DNA of 64,000 bases from Haemonchus contortus (GCA_000469685.2 LS997565.1:35189145-35253144), one strand, 5' to 3'. Counted from the first letter of the stretch, positions 45,301 to 57,016 are shown. Notes: generated from the letters alone by a model not told the origin. Numbers and translations are program-made.

Positions 45301-47616
45301 CTACACCACCGCCGTCGAGAGGTTCAGCGGACACGACACATACATATTTGAAAGTGTTTAGGAACAGAATTTGAGGCAAGAAAACAGAGCCCTATCATTT
45401 CTAGCATTTTCTCAAGTTTTTTGCTTGGGAGTTCAAGTTCGAAATTACTTGCCCAGTCAGATTACCCTTTTTTGGCTATACTGAATTTCAAGCAGTGCTA
45501 CAACTGCGAAGATAATCACAGCGAAAATACTGCCAAACCTTTGGCCTGAATCAGAAGCGTTTCACCTAGCACTATGGGCTGAATTCTATGAGGTTTTATT
45601 TCTTACTGTCCATCAGAAGTCTTATCACTGAGATATCAGCACAACCCTTACTCTAAACTAGCGAATTTGAGCAGTGATGAGCTGTTCCAGCCTCATCGAA
45701 CTTACAGGGCGTTCGCTTCGTGAAATATTGATGGATTCCTAGAGACGAGCTCTCTTTACGAATTGGAATTTAACTATCATTTAATCTTCCTGAACCGAGT
45801 AAGGAGGAGTATTTCTGTAATTACATGTTGTGGGGGATTACAGTTTTCTTTCACGGTGCTCCTTCCGATTTCCATTCGATCATCGAAAAATTCAGTCTAG
45901 ACAGAGATAATAAGAGATCATATGAGGTGAGAGTTTTTGGTGAATCGAATTCAGCCGGTACATCCCAGAACGATGTTCATATCGTCAAATCGTTATACCT
46001 CAAGTATAAAACAAATACTAAAAGAAGGAAATACCAGGGGCTTGAAAGGCTTAAACAGTTTAAGGCAAAAACCTTTAGGAGAACGATGGTGCGAAAGGCC
46101 AGGATGATCAGGCTAGGATTATACGTGTAATAGCATCATGTGGATTAAAATTTTTCTAGAAATGAATACAGCCGAAAAGACTTGATCACGTTTCGAATAT
46201 TTTATGCCTTCATGAGCTGACGTAGCCTACGTTCGAATCACAGTTAAAGAATTAATTGCAAAATACTGACCGGAATGAAGGCGCTATCTCGATTGAAGCT
46301 GAGCATGAGAGGAGTGCGCAGCATGTCCAATAAATCCACCTCACGCTTCAACATCTGTGATGCGTCTAAAAATTTGAGTGGAATTCGTGTCTCTTGGAAA
46401 GCATGACAACCATTTAGAGTGAAAGTGACTGGTTACATCGGTTTTCTGTAGCATTACTTATAGGTCTAAATCTGGGAAGCCGACCCATTCAAGCTGAGAA
46501 AAAAGCAGAGTTCTGAGAACCGGAGCAGAGTTTTGAGAGCCGGAGCGGTCACCATCCCAGGGAAAATTAGGTCTAGATCAGCAACACATCGCGTCCCTGT
46601 GTTCTACTTTTTTTTCTTTTAGTAATACTGATACAGTAGCCACTGCTTGGGTTTTTCACACGACAACCATGGGCAAGAGTTGGCGATCAAGTACATATTG
46701 TATTAGCGCCACCTTCGCCTCGAACCTCTGAAGGAATGGCATGATGGAAGTAGCGTTTCCTGCCTTTTATTCCTTTTCCTAACTTTTGAGAGCAACAACT
46801 ACAACAAGTATCTGATTACCAGGACTTCATAAGCGAAAGGATGCCGTTCTTCCAGTTATACCAATAGAGTTCTATTACTCTAAGAATGAAAATTTGCTAC
46901 ATCTTCAGACATAAGAAAAAATTTCACTCACATCCATTTGATAATAAAATAAACAGAATAGCGACGCTTGCCGTTACAACCATCCCTGAAATAAAATATT
47001 TAACAAAGTTCAGTGTTATTCGGTAACGAAATAAGAGCACTTGGAAACCAATCAAAAAGTCGTGCGATTACGGAAGAATAGTGTAACACTGTGTACTACT
47101 AGCTTCAACGTGTTGGAAAATTGAATAAACACAGAAGAGAAAATGAGAGCTTGAGTGAGCTTCCTGAATGTTCTCGGAAAGCACGAATGCCAAATGTTTA
47201 TCTTTGCTTTTTTCCGTTATGGAAGCCCCAAAATCCATATTTCCACTGGGTCTTTTTTGCGAAGTCCTGTTTAGCAGAAGGAATTTCAGTTGGAGTAGGG
47301 AGGTTTTCCTGTGGTTTCTATCCGTTTGGTACTATCGAGATCTGGGGCGCCAGAACTAGATGAACTCATTAAAATGAAAACATAACCAGTGAATTAACAT
47401 AAATAGTAATCGGCACGCAACAAGGATTAACTCCCAGATGGATATCTGTGGTAAGCAGCACCATCAGGTAACGATCGTAAACAAGCAACACAGAGACGAC
47501 TTCATTTTGAGTCGCATATTTTGGGTGACGTAGAAACTCCAATACGAGAACATTCGACAAAAGCTTTTTTGTGTTAGCTCTGACGTAAAGGTCAGCAAAG
47601 AGGTAATGGCATAAGT
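42400..47616 (-). CDS. Multi-exon gene with a membrane segment, unknown family
   Basis: Minus-strand exons: 47,616-47,473 (contains CHYLFADLYVRANTKKLL and EFLRHPKYATQNEVV), 46,985-46,932 (acceptor TTATTTCAG, donor GGAT|GTGAGT; MVVTASVAILFILLSNG, a hydrophobic helix), 46,365-46,271 (acceptor TTTTTAG; SQMLKREVDLLDMLRTPLML, then FNRDSAFIP; donor GTCAGT) and 42,459-42,400 (LQAMDEFISNIRAKYHNR; donor GTGAGT). Phases of the last three agree exactly, the split codon giving Tyr. The 47,473 donor (GTTACC) is weak. The start and the end were not found; a minus-strand frame at 42,110-42,250 (SKYYSCVDSALLKLLSTEEG) may be the next exon. The protein resembles a conserved membrane protein, but no family motif was recognised. 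Confidence 0.5.
42760..43395. mobile_element. MITE family copy (AGGCACC-TIR family)
   Basis: Begins TTAAAGGCACGGTTCACGAT and shares ACCGATGTCACGTCGGGCGA and CACACAATCAGCTGATCG with the 8.7-kb and 55.3-kb copies. The right terminus is not recognisable. It lies in the long intron of the minus-strand gene at 42,400-47,616. Confidence 0.75.
43396..44127. other. Intronic or intergenic, nothing recognised
   Basis: No repeat family member or convincing exon was identified. A short minus-strand segment near 43,989-44,038 (TFVTLLVKSCNDSLIP, donor GTAAAT) is open, but nothing supports it. Confidence 0.3.
44128..44205. repeat. AT-rich microsatellite
   Basis: Alternating TATATA and TATACATA units including ATATATATATGTATATG. 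Simple sequence with no other signal. Confidence 0.9.
44283..44475 (+). mobile_element. tRNA-derived SINE copy
   Basis: The tRNA-like head (GCGGTGGTCTATTGGCGAAT, then B box ATTCGAATCCC) and the body with GGGGTCAGTTAGCCGGTACC match the minus-strand copy at 1,560-1,725 over most of their length. After the shared part it continues into a short unrelated tail. Confidence 0.75.
45224..45312 (-). mobile_element. SINE head fragment
   Basis: The minus strand reads GCGGTGGTGTAGGGTCGAGA and then the B box GATTCGAATCC, matching the head of the SINE copies at 1.6 and 44.3 kb. The body is missing. Confidence 0.65.
45313..46270. other. Intron of the minus-strand gene; open frame only
   Basis: A plus-strand open frame (45,825-46,130, 101 codons, basic C-terminus) is present, but no splice or family support was seen. 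The stretch is otherwise unannotated. Confidence 0.3.
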
Positions 47617-48190
47617 CTAGGATGGTAAGAATTAGAAGGAATAGCCATTCCGAAGTGCGTCAAACGAAAACCCTAGAATAAACGTAACTGAGGGTAGTGC
47701 TCATCTATCGTGAATGACTGCCCCCCTTGACCACCATTTCTCAGCGTTGCTCGGAATGTCAGAGGAATGAGAAAGAACTACAGAATTTCGGTGTTCCGCG
47801 AACTTGGAAAAATAAAGATTCTGATAAAACTGATAAGTTGATGGTAATGATATGATGAGTTGATAAAACTTAATAATTCATTCAACTTCCAACCAGAAAA
47901 CCACATTGTTCTCTACAAAAAGCTAGTAGCCTCACCACAATCGAATGCAGATTTGTGAAAAGTATGGCATACATCAATTAATTGGAAATTACGATGAATC
48001 TGTGGATTGTTCCCTTAGAAGGACTTCCACATTGGCACTACAAGGCATTACTAGTGTATTCCAGACAATTCAAAGGGTCAGGATTGTTTTTCTAGTTCAT
48101 TCGGCTTAGTGAATACCTTCAATTGACGAAGCTTCTTTCCCCTCCTCCTTCATTAGAACGATTTTTTTGAACTTTTGAGTTGTTAAAATT

Positions 48191-48491
48191 CTTCTGCCGT
48201 TCGAGATTTCTAGGTGGAACACTATATTAAGGTGACGGCTTAAAGTTTCGACGTAATCGTCGTCTTTAGAGGCCAGGCTCCACCGTCAAAGCGGATAGAA
48301 TCCCCTGTTGCCACAGGCGACTGTCAGTAGCGAACAAAGTAATGTCAGGAACTGGTGTTCGCTACTGACATTCGCTTGTGGCGACAGCGGATTCTATCCG
48401 CTTTGGCCTCAAAGACGACGATTACACCGAAACGTTAGGCCGTTAACTTAACAAAGTGTTCCATCTAATAAAAACCTCGAACGGTAGAAGA
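48191..48491. mobile_element. Fold-back MITE with ~140-bp arms
   Basis: Left arm TTCTGCCGTTCGAGATTTCT... and the right arm in reverse complement (CTTCTACCGTTCGAGGTTTT...) pair for about 140 bases, including ATCGTCGTCTTT, AGCGGATAGAAT and TGTCAGTAGCGAACA. Almost the whole element can fold into one hairpin. There is no coding capacity. Confidence 0.85.
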
Positions 48492-48494
48492 GCT

Positions 48495-48679
48495 CTAACA
48501 ACGTAAACGACAATGCCGAGGGTAAAACAAGAGAGAAGTTGGGGGATTATTAACATTGTTGCCCAGAGCTAGGCTTCCTCCTTGGTGTTCTACATGCTGT
48601 CTGCCCATTCGATTGCTTTTGAGGTTGGGATTAGAGGATGATCCAGGACGGGTATTAATAAGTGTGGCCGACTCAACAA
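48495..48679 (-). CDS. Candidate exon next to the fold-back MITE
   Basis: Minus-strand open segment starting LREVVESATLINTRPGSSSN and continuing polar (RMGRQHVEHQGGSLALGNN) to a stop after CRLRC. Low hydrophobicity suggests a flexible cytoplasmic tail. The acceptor (AATGGTAG) is moderate. It abuts the MITE arm, so the last codons may derive from the element. Confidence 0.35.
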
Positions 48680-48792
48680 CTTCTCGCAACTACCATTCGC
48701 ATATCATTGCTATGCAGTGTTTTCTGTGCATCATCTCATGACAGCAATCAACGACACCCATGATGTGAAACGAATTCCTTTGGTCTTAATGC

Positions 48793-48851
48793 AGTTGCTG
48801 TTTACGCAGGACGAGGACACTTCCGTGCCGATTTGGTAATAGGCGATAAAG
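48793..48851 (+). CDS. Small candidate exon
   Basis: Plus strand: acceptor CTTAATGCAG, then open codons VAVYAGRGHFRADLVIGDK, then donor AAA|GTAAGC. Good splice sites, but no partner exon could be joined in phase with confidence. Confidence 0.3.
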
Positions 48852-49429
48852 TAAGCGATCTGCCTTTCTACTCACTATTTTCTAGGCGGATGGTAACCCA
48901 CATTGAGTACACAGCTTTAAAAGATAAGTTGAAGGTTTTCAGAAATGAATTTGAGTGCAAAGACTCCTTAAAACTCATTACAAGTTTTCCTTCCGCCTTG
49001 ACATAACATCATGATGTCAATAAGTCAATTGAATTATGAAAAGTGTAGCTGGAAGAATGGGAAACATAACTGTGCCAAGAGGTGAAGTTCGTTGGCGTAA
49101 TTCCAGTGCTTTTATTCTCATTAGGAGGTCTAGGATGACGACATTTATTATATCGTATTTTGCTATCGAGATAATGGAATTCAGATGACGGAGTTCAATT
49201 TATAAAGAAAAACTCCCATCCGTCGTGTTCGAATCCAACCTTGGATCCTCAAATGAACTTTATTGTGAACTCGAATAGACATAGCGAAAAGTCTAGTTTC
49301 AAAAAACCCACAATAAAAAGAATGAGAATTCTTATTTCAGAAAATCTACAGTATTACCTTTGGGAAGAAGGGAGAGGAAAGCCATTTTTTCGCTACGGGC
49401 GGTGGGAATCGTTTTGAACTGCTACTAAT

Positions 49430-50010
49430 AACTATTTGTGATTGGTCCCAACTCTAAAACGGTCTACTAGAGCAGCTTCTGAAAGGAAGTATAACTGTAG
49501 TGAAGAGCTGAGAGAGAAATAGAATGAACTACCACGTTCATATATATTGTTTTGTGTGAATATTTTGTTAGGTAATTCATGGAATAATTCAAAATTCAGG
49601 TGACCATGTGAATGGGAAGTACAGTGATCCGAAAAGGACATACGATTACCACCCCATAGAACTAGAACTCATCACCTATGCTTTCCCACCTCTGAATGCA
49701 GCTTGAATTTTTTTTTCGAATGGCTTCCACAAGCATGGGTGTTGTCATAGGAGGTCCAAGAAAGGAGTTCGTGGAGTGATGCTTTGAGAATTAGACAGGG
49801 TTGACACTTGTGGCAAACTGCTACACCAACTACTTTCTGACTGGTCCCAACATCTGTTTCGATTTATTAAAGCAGTTTCTGAGCATAGACGTATAATTTA
49901 GTGAGGAGCATGAGAGAAATGGGCATGAATGGCGAAATGAAATGACTAGCGAGAAATTATTGCTTTGCGTTTGATGGTAATTTGGAATTGGACTTTCGGA
50001 TATGTACCAC
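49430..50010. repeat. Direct repeat, two diverged copies ~390 bases apart
   Basis: The blocks at about 49,437-49,560 and 49,838-49,960 share order and sequence (GGTCCCAAC, AGCAG(C/T)TTCTGA, GTATAA, TAGTGA(A/G)GAGC, GAGAGAAAT). No transposon termini were recognised. Confidence 0.55.
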
Positions 50011-51110
50011 CACGAAATTTTCCAGTTCAAGAATTCTCCAACCAGGAAAGTTTCCTATGAAACCACCAGTTCAAAGGCCACAACAGCATTCGAAGTCGTC
50101 ATACTAGGCGCCTCAACAAGTGAAACTGCTAGTGTTAAAGGGCCAACAACTTCTGGTTCAGACCCAATGTGCTCCAGATTCTTCAATGTCTGCGTTTTCA
50201 GCTTTCATTTCGACATGCCAACAAAAGAAGCGAAAAGGCAACAGAAAAAGAAAAACTCGGACAGAATTAAAAGAATATCCGAATCAAATGAAAGGCTTGG
50301 GAAGGACGATAGACAAATGGCTTGAGAAAATGAAGGTCGAAAGCACTAGTTGGGAAATCGACTGAATCCTCAACTAAATTACAAATCAACTTTTATCACC
50401 CATTGTACTTACATAGGCAACTGGGAGAAAAGCACAAGAGTAGATTTTTAATGAAAGCAAATAGTATAATAGCAGTGGTAAATCCAATATTGTGAGCGGA
50501 AGCCTAGTTACCATGTAGAGTAATGGATTTTATGCGAAACATTGTTTCTATAGAGAGTTTATGGGAGCATTAGTGGTTCCTATGCCCACAGTAGTTTAGG
50601 CAACATCCATGTCTTCCGCCGCTTTCCTCGAAAGATGGTCTGGACTTGAAAAGATTATGAGGCCTTTCGTTGAAAGCCCCTTCGTGTGTTCCATTTACGA
50701 AAACATAAAACATACATAACGACTTTTCAACAAAGCATACCCTGCTGTAGAAGGTAGTCCCTCAAATCGGTTAAGAAATATGTACGAGCAAAGACCTGGC
50801 TTTCTAGCAGTAATCGTAGGTTATGGAATGGAGTTGTAGTAGTAGGAACGGAGATATCAGAACGCCTCTATTATTATATTTACCTAGCTTCCTCGGCATG
50901 GTAAGGAATACATGACAAATAAGCTTTGTAGCTTCAAATCATGCCGGAAAACATTAACTCCTGGAGGTTATACTGCCTTCATTAAAACTTTTTGAGATTG
51001 GTTTTCTGAATTGAAACTATAGCATTGTTATACATATTACGTCTAATCTTTTCTCCATGATTGACGATATGTATTCTGACTATGAACAACTGAAACAATT
51101 GCAACTGTTA

Positions 51111-51156
51111 CCATCTACTCACATGGCCCTCCTTGCGGCCATGTGAGTAGATGGTG
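51111..51156. other. Perfect 19-bp hairpin
   Basis: ACCATCTACTCACATGGCC and GGCCATGTGAGTAGATGGT are exact complements separated by an 8-base loop (CTCCTTGC). Nothing is visible around it that would make it a microRNA precursor, since it is short and fully paired. Chance is unlikely for a perfect 19-bp stem. Confidence 0.8.
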
Positions 51157-51319
51157 TAGATGGTGTTTTGCTCGATGATTTTAGGTAGATTTAATCCTCT
51201 ATTTCTTTTGGTCATATCCCCGATGTCATGAATTTCATTACTACGAATTAAGGTGCGATAACTCGCCGTGGAATTTTTTAAAGTCTAATAAATGAGCTAC
51301 TAAATTAATCTTGGTACGG

Positions 51320-51465
51320 GCCTCTTTCAAGGAACTCTAGACCTCTCTAGAAAATTTTTCATGAAAAAGGGAAGAGCTCTGCACGAAAACAATAAAAATA
51401 CATATGACGTTATAACAATCCCCATAGGTACAATGTAGTTACTGCAAAGAGCAAAGTATTCCATT
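51320..51465 (-). CDS. Candidate membrane-helix exon
   Basis: After an acceptor TTGCTCTTTGCAG the minus strand reads NYIVPMGIVITSYVFLLF, a hydrophobic helix with a Pro and a Tyr spaced as in helix 5 of rhodopsin-like receptors, followed by a basic stretch. A single helix is not enough to call a receptor. Confidence 0.25.
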
Positions 51466-52179
51466 ATATTAATAGTTACTACTACAGTGTACTTACTGAA
51501 AAACAGATTTCTATTCCCTTCTGAGGAACAGATTAATATCGAAAGGAACCGAACCACTTCCCCAAATCTCAATCGATTTCCCGCTGGAACTCACTTTCAT
51601 GAATTTCGTTTGGCTAGTCAGAAAAGCAGGTCCCCCTTAGGAGGACAGTTAGGGGTCAACAAATTCCAAAGGACCAAACATGAAAGTTATTTTGCTTAGT
51701 TTTCCAAAAGAGTAAGACACTTTTGAACGTTAGCTTTGACCAAACGAAATATTTGGATTTGATGCTTCAAAAGAGCATCAAAAAATAGGTTATTAGAAGA
51801 GGGAGAGCCCTTCCAATTGTTCATAATTGAGAAGAAAGGAAGCCGCACTCGTTTGCCAAAGAGGTAGATTGGTTTTTTTCCGAAACGTGTCCTCAGAAAA
51901 AACTGTTTATACTTCTAAGACTGGCAGAAAACGTTTCAAGAGAATGGTGTTACAGTGCTTACAAGAAGCCTGTCGATTCAGCAACAAGATCCAAAGCATA
52001 CCGCAAGCATTCCGATGCCAGTATTAGTCACTAATTTCCTAATTCGATTATTTTTTGTGTTCTTATCAAAGAAAATGTTTCATAGAGATGAAAAAGCTAG
52101 AGATATTTTCAACTATCAGGAAGGGTTCACTAGGTCTACATCTGCAAAGTTTGCAGGACTGATTTTTAGCAGCGATTAC

Positions 52180-52724
52180 CTGAAAATTCTTCACAAGCCT
52201 CTTGTTTTCTTCTGCCCGAGTCTTCATTTCTCAATGTTTCCTGCTCTCACCTCAGAGTGAACGAACCTAATCTGGTTGTGTGAAATAAGTGTTCGGACGA
52301 TCTCACTCAGAAGTAAAATCCTCAGTTACAGTATCGAGCTGCTCAGTGATATCGGAACCATAGAAAGTCCATTTTACAAAGGTAAAGAAAAAGCCGCGTC
52401 AGTAGCCACGGCTTTGACAGAAAAATACTAATCAAGTGATTGGAAGCATGATACGACTCAATGCGACAGATTCGCTAAGAAATATTTTCGAAAAACTGGT
52501 TCAGCCATAACTCACCGCACGGACCAAGCAAACAAATTCTAGCGCTTCTAAAAGACCCAACAGTATATTTCACTTTTAAAGGAAAAATCAAGACCATAGA
52601 TCGAAGGTGGTCCTCAAGCAATTTAGAAGAAGTCGCCTCCTCAGGTTGGAAGTCGTTGCCGAAGTGACGACCTTTCAATCCGTTAACAATGTTTAAAGCC
52701 ACGATATCATAAACAACGCTTCCA
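52180..52724 (-). CDS. Three joined exons of an unidentified gene
   Basis: Minus-strand exons 52,724-52,595 (43 codons, GSVVYDIVALNIVNGLKGRH, then FGNDFQPEEATSSKLLEDHL; acceptor ACCTACCTCAG), 52,338-52,307 (LDTVTEDFTS; donor GTGAGA) and 52,229-52,180 (NEDSGRRKQEACEEFS; donor GTAATC) agree in phase. The donor at 52,595 (GTCTTG) is weak. The product begins globular and becomes acidic. It could be the 5' part of the gene whose later exons are at 42.4-47.6 kb, but no link was established. Confidence 0.45.
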
Positions 52725-52976
52725 CTGAGGTAGGTAAAAGCCTTCTACTGATAAAAATATGATGTCGAGCTAAATATTTTCCTATTCTCTGTAAACACGT
52801 CTACCGTCAATTATCATCCTCTTGGGATGACCGGTAAGCCAGAGATCTGTTCTCATAGACAGGTAATATAAAAACATTTTCTTTTTTTACTAGAATCTAT
52901 CCTGATTAGTTTCAAATTGTTCACAGCGAGATTTGTCGTTTGTCCCAAACAATTATAATGCACGTATTTTCAACGA

Positions 52977-54905
52977 TATTTGTTTATTTGTTTATTTGTT
53001 TATACGCTACATAAGGTAGACGTGAGAAATAAGCAACAACACGCTGTAAAACCTCATACAACTATATAAAACTCAGTAATTCTTTCTTTACAAGTCGCTT
53101 AAAGTGCATATATGCAGGAGAGAGAAGTACTACCTGCGATTTCAAAGATATGAATGTAGAGCCTGCCTACAGTTGAAACTGTGGAGCTTCAAGTTGGTTC
53201 GAGGCGTTGCGTATGAAATTTTCACGGAGCTGCCTCTGGTCCTTGAAACATTTCGAGTGAAGAACCTGGACTCATCAACTCTCGCAATCCCTGTCAATAA
53301 CTTAAATACCATACAGACATCATATACCTTCTTTCGTGATTTTAGGCTATGAAGCTTAAACTTTTGGTTCCTAGAGGATGGGTGAGGCACGTCTGAAAAA
53401 ACGGCCTCCCCTGTCCTAATGCATAACTTCCGCGTATAATTATCCTGAACTTTTTCCAGTAAATCCACGTCTTTCTTCTTCCAAGGGCAGAATATTGATG
53501 CACCGCTTTCCACTATGGGCCGCACGTATGTCTTGTACGCCTTAATTAAGACTTTTTCATCCTTTACTGTCAAGCCCTTAAAAATTTGATAGGTTCGAAA
53601 AGTAGCTTTCCTGACGATAGCCTCATAATGGTCAGAAAAGCTGAGCTTATTGTTATAATGGAAGCCAAGATCCCTGACAGCGGAGACCTCATTCAGACAA
53701 TGCTCCCGGAGTTTGTAGGCTCTCGGCAATGTAGAGCCACCAATCCTCATAAACACTGTCTTTTCAGGAGCGAGCGGTAAACACCATAACTCAGACCACT
53801 TCAAGATGTACTCTAAAGAACTTTGAATACTGCTTATGTCTTCAATGCTATCCACTTTCCTATAGACTTTAATGTCATCCGCAAACTGCTTGCATACCAC
53901 TCCACATCCCTCTAGAAGCTCCGGCAGCTCAGCAGTGTAAATAGCGAACAGAATAGGCGATAACACACTTCCTTGCGGAACCCCACTTCTGACCTCCTTT
54001 ATCTTTGAGAATACCGACCTAATTCTAACCTGAAACGTCCGCTGAAACAAGTAGTTCTCTATCCACGAGCATACCACTGGATGAAACTTAAGCCGCCGTA
54101 GTTTAAGCAGCAACTTAGAATGATCACACTTATCGAAAGCCTTGGAAAAATCAAAGTAGACCACATCACAAGCTTTCTTGTCATCAAGATAAGTAGTCCA
54201 GTCGTTCAAACATTCTAAGAGATTAGTTTCAGTGGACCTACCCTTGACGAACCCGTGCTGATTCGCAGGAATAATTCCATTTGTATCAAGATGCTTTAAC
54301 ATATGTTCTTTAAGAATTTTTTCGAATTTACGACAGAAAAAAGATGTGATACTGACAGGTCTGTAATTGTTAGCCAAGTGCGATGGTTCTTTCTTCAATA
54401 ACGGTGTTACAAAGGAGTGCCTCCACCTTGAAGGACTATACCATAACAAAGAGACTGGTTAAATAGATAAGCTACAGGTTCCGCAAGAATATGAGCTAGT
54501 TTCCTGACAATCATAGCAGGAATCACATCCGGAGTCAATGAAAAAGAATTAGGCAGTTGCTTCAACAGACCATAGACTGTGACACTGTCGAACCACGGAA
54601 AGTCAGTCATTGGACTAGAAACTGAGGGGCCGAAAGCTGGTAAAGAACCATCCCATTCAGAAAACACCTCACCGAATTTGTCTGCTAGGAGGTTGACCTT
54701 ATCCACATCCAAGACTACAACCTCCCCGTCTTTTTCCATGAAGAGGATTTTGTGATTAGATTTGAGTTTTTTGTTCAATAGTCTGAAGAATCCGTTTTTG
54801 TCTCCGCTCTCAAGAATCTTTTTTTCCAAATGTTTGTTGTATTTGTGAAGCAGATGATCAAATATTACAGAATACAGATATTCTTGTCCAACAACAAGTC
54901 CATAT
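52977..54905 (-). mobile_element. 5'-truncated LINE (CR1/Jockey-like)
   Basis: Minus-strand element whose 3' end is a short tandem tail (ATAAACAAATAAACAAATAA) at about 52,977-53,005, a common ending in CR1/Jockey-type LINEs. The coding part starts in the middle of the linker before the reverse transcriptase, with no endonuclease upstream, so the 5' half is missing. The 5' breakpoint is around 54,905. The element is relatively young: its reverse transcriptase is almost uninterrupted. Confidence 0.85.
53142..54829 (-). pseudogene. LINE reverse transcriptase with one frameshift
   Basis: Two minus-strand frames meet near 54,430. The upstream one (54,829-54,407) carries the linker with SLTPDVIPAMIVRKL; the downstream one begins SRWRHSFVTPLLKK and holds the polymerase motifs: NNYRPVSI, QHGFVKGRSTETNL, YFDFSKAFD, GVPQGSVLSPILFAIYTAE and the catalytic FADDIKVYR with both Asp residues. 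A thumb and C-terminal region follow (YVRPIVESGASIFCPWKK), ending at a stop at 53,142. Loss of one base in the GTCCT region explains the frameshift. Catalytic residues are intact, but the endonuclease is missing, so the copy could not move on its own. Confidence 0.9.
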
Positions 54906-55294
54906 ATTATTCAGGGACTGAGCAGAAAATCTACTCCTGGAAGGGCTCCAATTTCACCGTTCATGATGGAATCCTTCTATGCTCTGAAAGACGCTAGGGA
55001 ATCTAGGAATCTACGGCAAAAATTATTGATATTTGGAGGTTCGTGAACGCCTCCCCCCCCCCCCATACATATACACATGCTTACACATTGATGGCTGTGC
55101 TATCAAGCGAGTGCCCCCCATAAATGTAATATCTTGGTCCTCACTATAAACTATACTATCCTTCCCGCCTGTGCCTCTGAGGGTGAGCACACTGATCGGA
55201 ACAATTAATATTGAGCACTGCACATGAAAAGGATGCTCGGTTACAAGAGGGGATGCAAGCGAGGTTGATAAGGCATCTTCTTTATATTTTTTAA

Positions 55295-55960
55295 AGGCAC
55301 CGTTCACGATAATTTTGGGTAATCCAGATTATGATGAAAAATGGAAGGCAAGATCGAAACTAGTGCGACTGAGGTGAAAGAACTGCGTGCAACGGTGTTT
55401 CCAAGGTGAAACAAGGCATCCAAAAAACGTTAAAAAGGGGGCTGGACGAGAATGAAACCAGAAAAATGAAGAAGAGTGGGGCGTCCGGGCGAGCAAAACG
55501 GTGTGTTTCACTGCGCGCGTGTTGGTCCTGGTGCGAAGAACAGACAATGGTAAGCCAAAATTCATTCACTTATGAGCATTAATAAACAAAAAAACCCTAG
55601 TAACAGCATAAGTAGCTCACCTTTTTCACCCTCTAAGAGTTGGAAATTAAATAAGGGATCGCGGCAGCCAAAAGAAAAACAGAGGAAAAAAGAATGGGAG
55701 AAAAACATACCCTTACACTCGGCGATTAGCTGATTGTGCGTGGGTCCTAGAACGAATAATAGCAATCTGTATTGTCTCGACAACCGTCTAACGTGACACC
55801 GATCGAGGGGCGGGAAAGCCACTCAAGCCAGCAACAGGACTTCCACTATGCCCTGACCGTCGAGATTTGGGAGCGAGAGGGTTCCCTCTACCACGCATGG
55901 GGGTCACTGAGTATTAATAAGGTAAGAACTCAATAACTTTTTTCATCGTGAACGGTGCCT
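55295..55960. mobile_element. MITE, AGGCACC-TIR family, both ends present
   Basis: Left end AGGCACCGTTCACGATAATT and right end, complementary, TCATCGTGAACGGTGCCT. TTAA precedes the left end (55,291-55,294), but the right flank is CCAAG. The interior matches the copies at 8.7 and 42.8 kb in inverted order and has no transposase. C/G-only runs lie near 55,050 and elsewhere. Confidence 0.85.
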
Positions 55961-56059
55961 CCAAGACAGTGGGGAGAGAGCGTAAAAAGTTGTGCTTGTG
56001 TTCATTGAGAAATGCACAGGAGGAGAAGGGTGGGCGACTTTCAAAGACGGGTTCTGCAG

Positions 56060-56431
56060 AGTTGAAGTAGAGAAGTTGAAAATCAGTTGCACTGATCCAC
56101 CCGTTGTTACCTTTGTTCCAGTGATTTTTGAGAAAGAGATTTATTGTGCTTCGGACATCATTCCATCCTCAGCTTTGTCTTCTGAACTACATAGTGATCT
56201 GTTACCTAAAAGGCAATTTAAGGCCACAGCTGATTTAATGCCGAACAGCGACACTTCACTAACTTACGCATTAGGGTAAGACAGGCAACAGACATGGGTA
56301 CTGTCGCTTATTCGCAGTACCTTCAGAATAACATGAGAACACTGATCAGAACAATTGTTCCATTCAATCATTGGGCCACTGTCTGCGGAGGAATTCATTT
56401 GAAAGGTTCCCACAAAGCATTCCTCACATAG
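56060..56431 (+). CDS. Two candidate exons, unknown protein
   Basis: Exon 56,060-56,275 (acceptor GGTTCTGCAG, donor TTAGG|GTAAGA) encodes VEVEKLKISCTDPPVVTFVP and on to NSDTSLTYAL. A second open segment from 56,318 (acceptor TTATTCGCAG) reads YLQNNMRTLIRTIVPFNHWA, then TVCGGIHLKGSHKAFL, and stops at 56,431. The phases do not agree, so they are not neighbours in one transcript unless an exon is missing. Neither matched a family I know. Confidence 0.35.
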
Positions 56432-56787
56432 AGTTCGTTGCCTCTACCTTGGAATGGAAAAGTTTAACTGATGCGAATAAGGGGCTAACATGAAGTATTT
56501 TGCCTCTGAACTGTTCTCTAGTCTCTTTCCTCGTCAGCCGTAAATCGAAAAGGCCAACCGATAAACATAGTCGACCCCGGAAAATGGGAAGCGTGCTTGG
56601 TCTAGAAGGAAAGCGTTAAGCTGTTCTATTCTCAGGCTATGTGGTGATAAAGCACCAACTGGAATCAATTCATCAAGCCCGGTAGCACGTGGGTGATAGA
56701 AAACGACGTCAGCCAAAACTGACACATTTAAAGCGACGAAGAATTTCAATAGCGAGACCGAACTACACTGATAACTGGTTTCGGGCT

Positions 56788-57016
56788 TTACTGCTTCTTT
56801 ACACGCTCTTTATTTCGCATATTCAAAGAGGTAGGTCGGCTCTGCACTATTAGCTCCGAAACTTGGTCACCTCTTGCGAAAACTTTTCGCTGACCTCCCG
56901 GATTCTTTCGTTGTACCACGGAATAGCCCAGCTCCAGGAAACCGATTGCGTACTCCAGCACTGTTCTATATCCGACAACTGCTGGAGTAACCACAGATTC
57001 ACGGAATTGATGAAAA
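56788..57016 (-). CDS. Candidate exon, opposite strand
   Basis: After an acceptor TTTATTATGACAG the minus strand stays open for 75 codons: FHQFRESVVTPAVVGYRTVL, then EYAIGFLELGYSVVQRKNPG, to a stop after VKKQ. The opposite strand also carries a long open frame here (56,863-57,243, with the hydrophobic stretch FYIVLCGILCFTTITLIAQI), so the coding strand is uncertain. Confidence 0.3.

Noticed and set aside
55023..55307. Minus-strand 94-codon open frame
   Set aside because: It overlaps the C-rich run and the MITE edge, and lacks splice or family support.
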